Shown piece by piece: positions 61,469 to 64,000 of a DNA stretch of 64,000 nucleotides. Under the pieces are notes generated by a model. That model was not told the origin of the DNA and did not search any database. It was given only the letters and a program-made list of their open reading frames with translations. Source of the DNA: CAVPPA01 sp963841325 (GTDB lineage Bacteria; Patescibacteriota; Saccharimonadia; Saccharimonadales; UBA4665); NCBI GenBank assembly GCA_963841325.1, contig CAWJBZ010000002.1:50558-114557 (forward strand), written 5' to 3'. Positions within the stretch are counted from its first letter, which is position 1. Each line of letters opens with the position of its first letter. A program made the position numbers and the translations under genes.

Positions 61469-62599
61469 CTACGCGTTCACGCCAATAGCTTGAGAAATAT
61501 TACTGTAGCCGTCGTCTTTTAAAAGCTTAACTAAATCATGATTTATCTGCCCGATTAACTGTGGCCCTTCAAAAATCATCCCAGTTATAATTTCTACTAG
61601 ATTAGCACCAAGCTTAATCTTTATATAGGCATCTTGGGCAGAAAAAATCCCACCTACACCGATAATAATGAATCGTTTACCATATTTTTTGTAGGTATAT
61701 CTTATCAGTTCATTACTCGGTTCCCAAGTTGGTTTACCACTTAAATTACCTTTTATTGCATCAGGTAAAGAGTCCTTTAGTTTTATCTGCTTCCTATCCT
61801 TTGCTAAGTTACCTATTGTTATGCCTGTAATATGATGCTGTGCTATTACGGTTAGTAATTTGTTAAATGATTCTTGTGGCAAATCAATGGGCATTTTAAC
61901 AAACACAGGTTGTACTAGTTTAATATTGTCAACATTTACCAATAATCGTTCTAGTCGTTCTGGTGTAGTAAATGGTTCGCCACCGTAGACATTTGGGCAT
62001 GAAATATTAAGAGTTATTATATCGCCAACCCCGGCTTCGCCAATGATTTTTAGACTACCGATATAATCAGCAATGGCCTCGGAATCAGTGCTAGCTTTTA
62101 GAGAATTTGTTTTAGCAACTGAGATATTTAGCGGAAAATCCGTAAACATATTTCGTGGATAACGTTGTAGCTGTTTGATTATGGCAGTTACGCCACGATT
62201 TGCTAAGCCAACATTAACTACCAGTGATTTAGATTTCGGTAAACGATGAAACCAAGGACGCGGATTGCCTTTGCAAGAATGAAGCGTTAATGAACCGCCT
62301 TCCATAAAACCAAAGCCAATTGCTTTAATAATCTGTGGTAATTCGAAATTCTTATCAAAACCGGCTGATAACCCAACTGGATTACCAAACGTGATACCAT
62401 GCAGAGTCTGACCTAAAACCGGCATATTGTCATATGCCCAGAAACTGTGTAGCACTCTTTTCAAACCGTAAATACGTTGTATTCGTGATCCGAAACGCGA
62501 CATATGCTCATGTACTGCATCCGGTTTTTGTCTGAATAGAAGTGGCCTTAATAATCTACGGTATGTTTTACTGGTCGTTTTACTAATAAGCTGATTCAT
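61469..62599 (-). CDS. pyrD: dihydroorotate dehydrogenase (class 2 layout, Cys base)
   Basis: A 376-residue FMN enzyme of de novo pyrimidine synthesis. The N-terminal extension (KPDAVHEHMSRFG region) and NPVGLSAGFDKNFELP match class 2, membrane-bound, quinone-linked enzymes. The catalytic-base segment reads NISCPNVYGG, with Cys as in class 1A enzymes rather than the Ser of class 2. The FMN-binding end IIGVGGIFSAQDAYIKI is complete. No other pyr biosynthesis gene apart from pyrG is in the window. Confidence 0.92.
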   Translation of the reverse strand: MNQLISKTTSKTYRRLLRPLLFRQKPDAVHEHMSRFGSRIQRIYGLKRVLHSFWAYDNMPVLGQTLHGITFGNPVGLSAGFDKNFELPQIIKAIGFGFMEGGSLTLHSCKGNPRPWFHRLPKSKSLVVNVGLANRGVTAIIKQLQRYPRNMFTDFPLNISVAKTNSLKASTDSEAIADYIGSLKIIGEAGVGDIITLNISCPNVYGGEPFTTPERLERLLVNVDNIKLVQPVFVKMPIDLPQESFNKLLTVIAQHHITGITIGNLAKDRKQIKLKDSLPDAIKGNLSGKPTWEPSNELIRYTYKKYGKRFIIIGVGGIFSAQDAYIKIKLGANLVEIITGMIFEGPQLIGQINHDLVKLLKDDGYSNISQAIGVNA

Positions 62600-62667
62600 A
62601 ACTCAAAACCATTTTAGTATACTTTATTATTTACAGACTATTATGTGCGCTAACTCACGTCTTAAAG

Positions 62668-62719
62668 TGGTCGACCTAACCTGCGCAGCATAACCAGTAT
62701 TTATAGAGCTCTTTTTGCA
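62668..62719 (+). repeat. left terminal inverted repeat of the IS3 element
   Basis: TGGTCGACC exact, then imperfect matches CTGCNCA, ACCAGTA and CTTTTTG to the right end. The outermost 8 bp are themselves the palindrome GGTCGACC. Confidence 0.8.
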
Positions 62720-62762
62720 GGACTGGTTGTTAATATAGTGAGCCTCTAAAACGTATTGTTAG

Positions 62763-63638
62763 CTAACTCACTAAGCCGAAATATACGGCAGCTGGCGTTT
62801 GGTTGTCAAGGCTCGAGTGTGGTCTTTCGTGGTTGTAGAACTGAAAGTATTCGCTTAGGCCAGCCTGGGCCTCAGCCATGTTTTGGTAGGACTGCAGGAA
62901 TACGTTTTCGTACTTCACGCTACGCCACAGCCTTTCGGTGAAGATATTGTCCAGACACCGGCCTCTGCCGTCCATGCTGATCCGGATCTCGGCTGAGTTT
63001 AGTTTGTTTAAGTAGGCTTCGCTCGTAAAGTGACTGCCCTGGTCAGAATTGCAGATGTCAGGTATACCTAAGCCACAGTCTGCCATAAAGCTTAAGGCTT
63101 CATGCAGAGCCTCCAGCACAAAACTGTTTTCCAAACTGTCACTTAAGCCCCAGGAGACCACGTAACGGCTGAACCAGTCAATGAATGCTACTAAGTAAAC
63201 AAAGCCCTCAGTCGTCCGGATGTAGGTAATATCCGTGCCCCAAATGTGGTTGGGATAGGCAGCTGTTATCTCACGTAGTAGATACGGATAGATCTCATGG
63301 CCCGGGTGCGGCTGACTAGTATCCGGTTTAGGGTAGATAGCCTCTAGGCCCAAACGCCGCATGAGATGCCGGATACGCTCCAGGCCAACACAAATACCGT
63401 ATGACTTTTCCAGCTCGTACTGGATACGTCTGGTGCCATAGTACGGCCGTTTGGTGTAGATCTCATCTACGGCATTTAGGTGCTGTTTTAGCCTAGCTTT
63501 TTCAGCCTCATTAACTACCGGCTGGTAGTAGTAACTACGCCTGCTGACACCCAGCAATTCAGCCTGACGGCTGATGGTTAGGGCTTGGTGGTTGGGATCA
63601 ATGAGGGGAACAAGATTACTAGGCCGAGCGGGCTTCAA
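62763..63638 (-). CDS. IS3 transposase OrfB (DDE integrase core)
   Basis: A 291-residue catalytic part. An HTH_21 region (LDQ... type, KRPYYGTRRIQYELEKSYG) is followed by the rve integrase core: first Asp in GTDITYIRT, second Asp in NSDQGSHFTS and Glu in FTERLWRSVK, ending RPHSSLDNQTPAAVYF. It begins with TTG sharing TTGA with the orfA stop, and is also reachable by a -1 frameshift from orfA. All catalytic residues are intact, so the element may be active. Confidence 0.93.
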   Translation of the reverse strand: MKPARPSNLVPLIDPNHQALTISRQAELLGVSRRSYYYQPVVNEAEKARLKQHLNAVDEIYTKRPYYGTRRIQYELEKSYGICVGLERIRHLMRRLGLEAIYPKPDTSQPHPGHEIYPYLLREITAAYPNHIWGTDITYIRTTEGFVYLVAFIDWFSRYVVSWGLSDSLENSFVLEALHEALSFMADCGLGIPDICNSDQGSHFTSEAYLNKLNSAEIRISMDGRGRCLDNIFTERLWRSVKYENVFLQSYQNMAEAQAGLSEYFQFYNHERPHSSLDNQTPAAVYFGLVS

Positions 63639-63925
63639 AGCCCCAGCCCATGGATCTTTTTTTTAAGCCATTCCAGCTCAGCATCACGGACGCCAATGAC
63701 TCTATGCAGTTCATCGACTTGGGCACTACTAGCGGGGACTGAGGTTGACTTTTTATGGTCACCCTCCAAGACGTCAGCAGCTGAGGCTTTAAGCTTATCC
63801 CGCCACAGTTTCACCTGAGTCGGGTGAACCTCATATTCTGAGGCTATTTGGTTAATGGTTTTGTCGCCCTTTAGGGCAGCCAAAGCTACGGCTGCTTTCT
63901 GGGCTCCGGAAAACTGTCTTCGCAT
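63635..63925 (-). CDS. IS3 transposase OrfA (DNA-binding HTH)
   Basis: A 96-residue HTH_Tnp_1 protein (GAQKAAVALAALKGDKTINQIASEYEVHPTQVKLWRDKL) with a C-terminal coiled part (VDELHRVIGVRDAELEWLKKK) that mediates OrfAB multimers. It has a strong ribosome-binding site (AAGGAGGT, 63931-63938) and a TATAAT at 63948-63953. Near its end lies A8G (63664 to 63656), a slippery run for -1 frameshifting. Confidence 0.93.
   Translation of the reverse strand: MRRQFSGAQKAAVALAALKGDKTINQIASEYEVHPTQVKLWRDKLKASAADVLEGDHKKSTSVPASSAQVDELHRVIGVRDAELEWLKKKIHGLGL
63636..63664 (-). promoter_or_regulatory. programmed -1 frameshift site of the IS3 element
   Basis: On the - strand A AAA AAG is read in the orfA frame, followed 10-12 nt later by the hairpin GGGCT-TTGA-AGCCC. 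A -1 slip gives GAT CCA TGG... and runs directly into the orfB frame, producing the OrfAB transposase as in other IS3 members. Confidence 0.75.
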
Positions 63926-63946
63926 TGAAGACCTCCTTTTGGATTG

Positions 63947-63998
63947 AATTATACCCTCAAAAAGAGATCTTACTGGTTTGTGCAGTTTTGGTCGACCA
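63947..63998 (-). repeat. right terminal inverted repeat of the IS3 element
   Basis: It ends GGTCGACCA at 63990-63998 and mirrors the left end. It contains the -10 box for transposase expression at its inner edge. Confidence 0.8.
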
Positions 63999-64000
63999 GC

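Larger units (their letters stand above)
62668..63998 (-). mobile_element. complete IS3-family insertion sequence (1331 bp)
   Basis: Two overlapping transposase ORFs are framed by imperfect inverted repeats. The left end begins TGGTCGACCTAACCTGC (62668 on), and the right end reads TGGTCGACCAAAACTGC inward from 63998. The similarity continues through ACCAGTA and CTTTTTG. The ends are TG...CA, as in IS3 elements. The bases outside (AAG at 62665-62667, GC at 63999-64000) show no target duplication, and only 2 bp of right flank are visible. It sits upstream of pyrD. Confidence 0.9.

Overview
The window looks like a chromosomal segment of a Patescibacteria (CPR) bacterium, most likely Candidatus Saccharibacteria (TM7) or a close relative. 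This is inferred from the gene set and protein style, since no rRNA is present. The indicators are a compact genome with A+T-rich spacers, a single-chain dimeric-type glycyl-tRNA synthetase, a reduced division/cell-wall cluster, receiver-only response regulators, a sigma-region-4/HARE-HTH fusion protein, many unrecognised membrane-anchored proteins with disordered N-termini, and TGA used as a normal stop codon.

Layout. At 0.2-1.2 kb there is a small coiled-coil gene and an RHH-like/PIN toxin-antitoxin pair. At 1.3-3.4 kb there is a MacB-type ABC exporter, then tRNA-Ser. From 3.8 to 33.5 kb genes run mostly on the + strand: a membrane-anchored Clp-like AAA protein, exonuclease III, a sortase, GluRS, a DUF3048 protein, a histidine kinase/receiver pair, a DNA-damage group (SRAP protein, small ORF, Y-family polymerase), a Cys-rich secreted protein, a tRNA-Glu locus holding a Fic gene and a RelBE-like pair between degenerate copies of the tRNA 3' end, a second kinase/receiver pair, an rRNA pseudouridine synthase, der, pth, a strong candidate structured RNA on the - strand, topA and the sigma4-HARE protein. 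A 680-bp gene-free convergent gap follows (33.5-34.2 kb). From there to 62.6 kb genes run mostly on the - strand: ftsQ, murG, ftsW, mraY, a class B PBP, an ftsL-like gene, rsmH and mraZ (a dcw operon read mraZ to ftsQ), yvcK, an aldo/keto reductase, a NYN nuclease, glycyl-tRNA synthetase, recO with a degenerate kinase/receiver pair, xseA/xseB, a Trm11-like methyltransferase, rpmA (L27), pyrG, and an ftsE-ftsX operon followed by a PcsB-like CHAP hydrolase and an S41 protease, then pyrD. The right edge is an almost exactly complete IS3-family element.

How the genes work together. The dcw operon with its MraZ boxes, the FtsEX/PcsB-like set, the sortase, the S41 protease and DUF3048 form a cell-envelope and division programme. 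xthA, SRAP, the Y-family polymerase, RecO, ExoVII and TopA form a repair and topology group. GluRS, GlyRS, Der, Pth, L27, RsmH, RsuA/RluB and the Trm11-like enzyme serve translation. PyrG and PyrD are isolated pyrimidine steps.

A recurring pattern is that the first genes of transcription units often have a -10-like hexamer 6-8 nt before the start codon and no ribosome-binding site. Several internal genes carry Shine-Dalgarno sequences. This suggests widespread leaderless mRNAs. The most notable leads are the ~357-nt structured RNA near 29.3 kb, the tRNA-Glu remnant array with a His-to-Gln Fic protein, the degenerate kinase/receiver pair fused into the recO operon, and the Clp-like protein that lacks pore loops.
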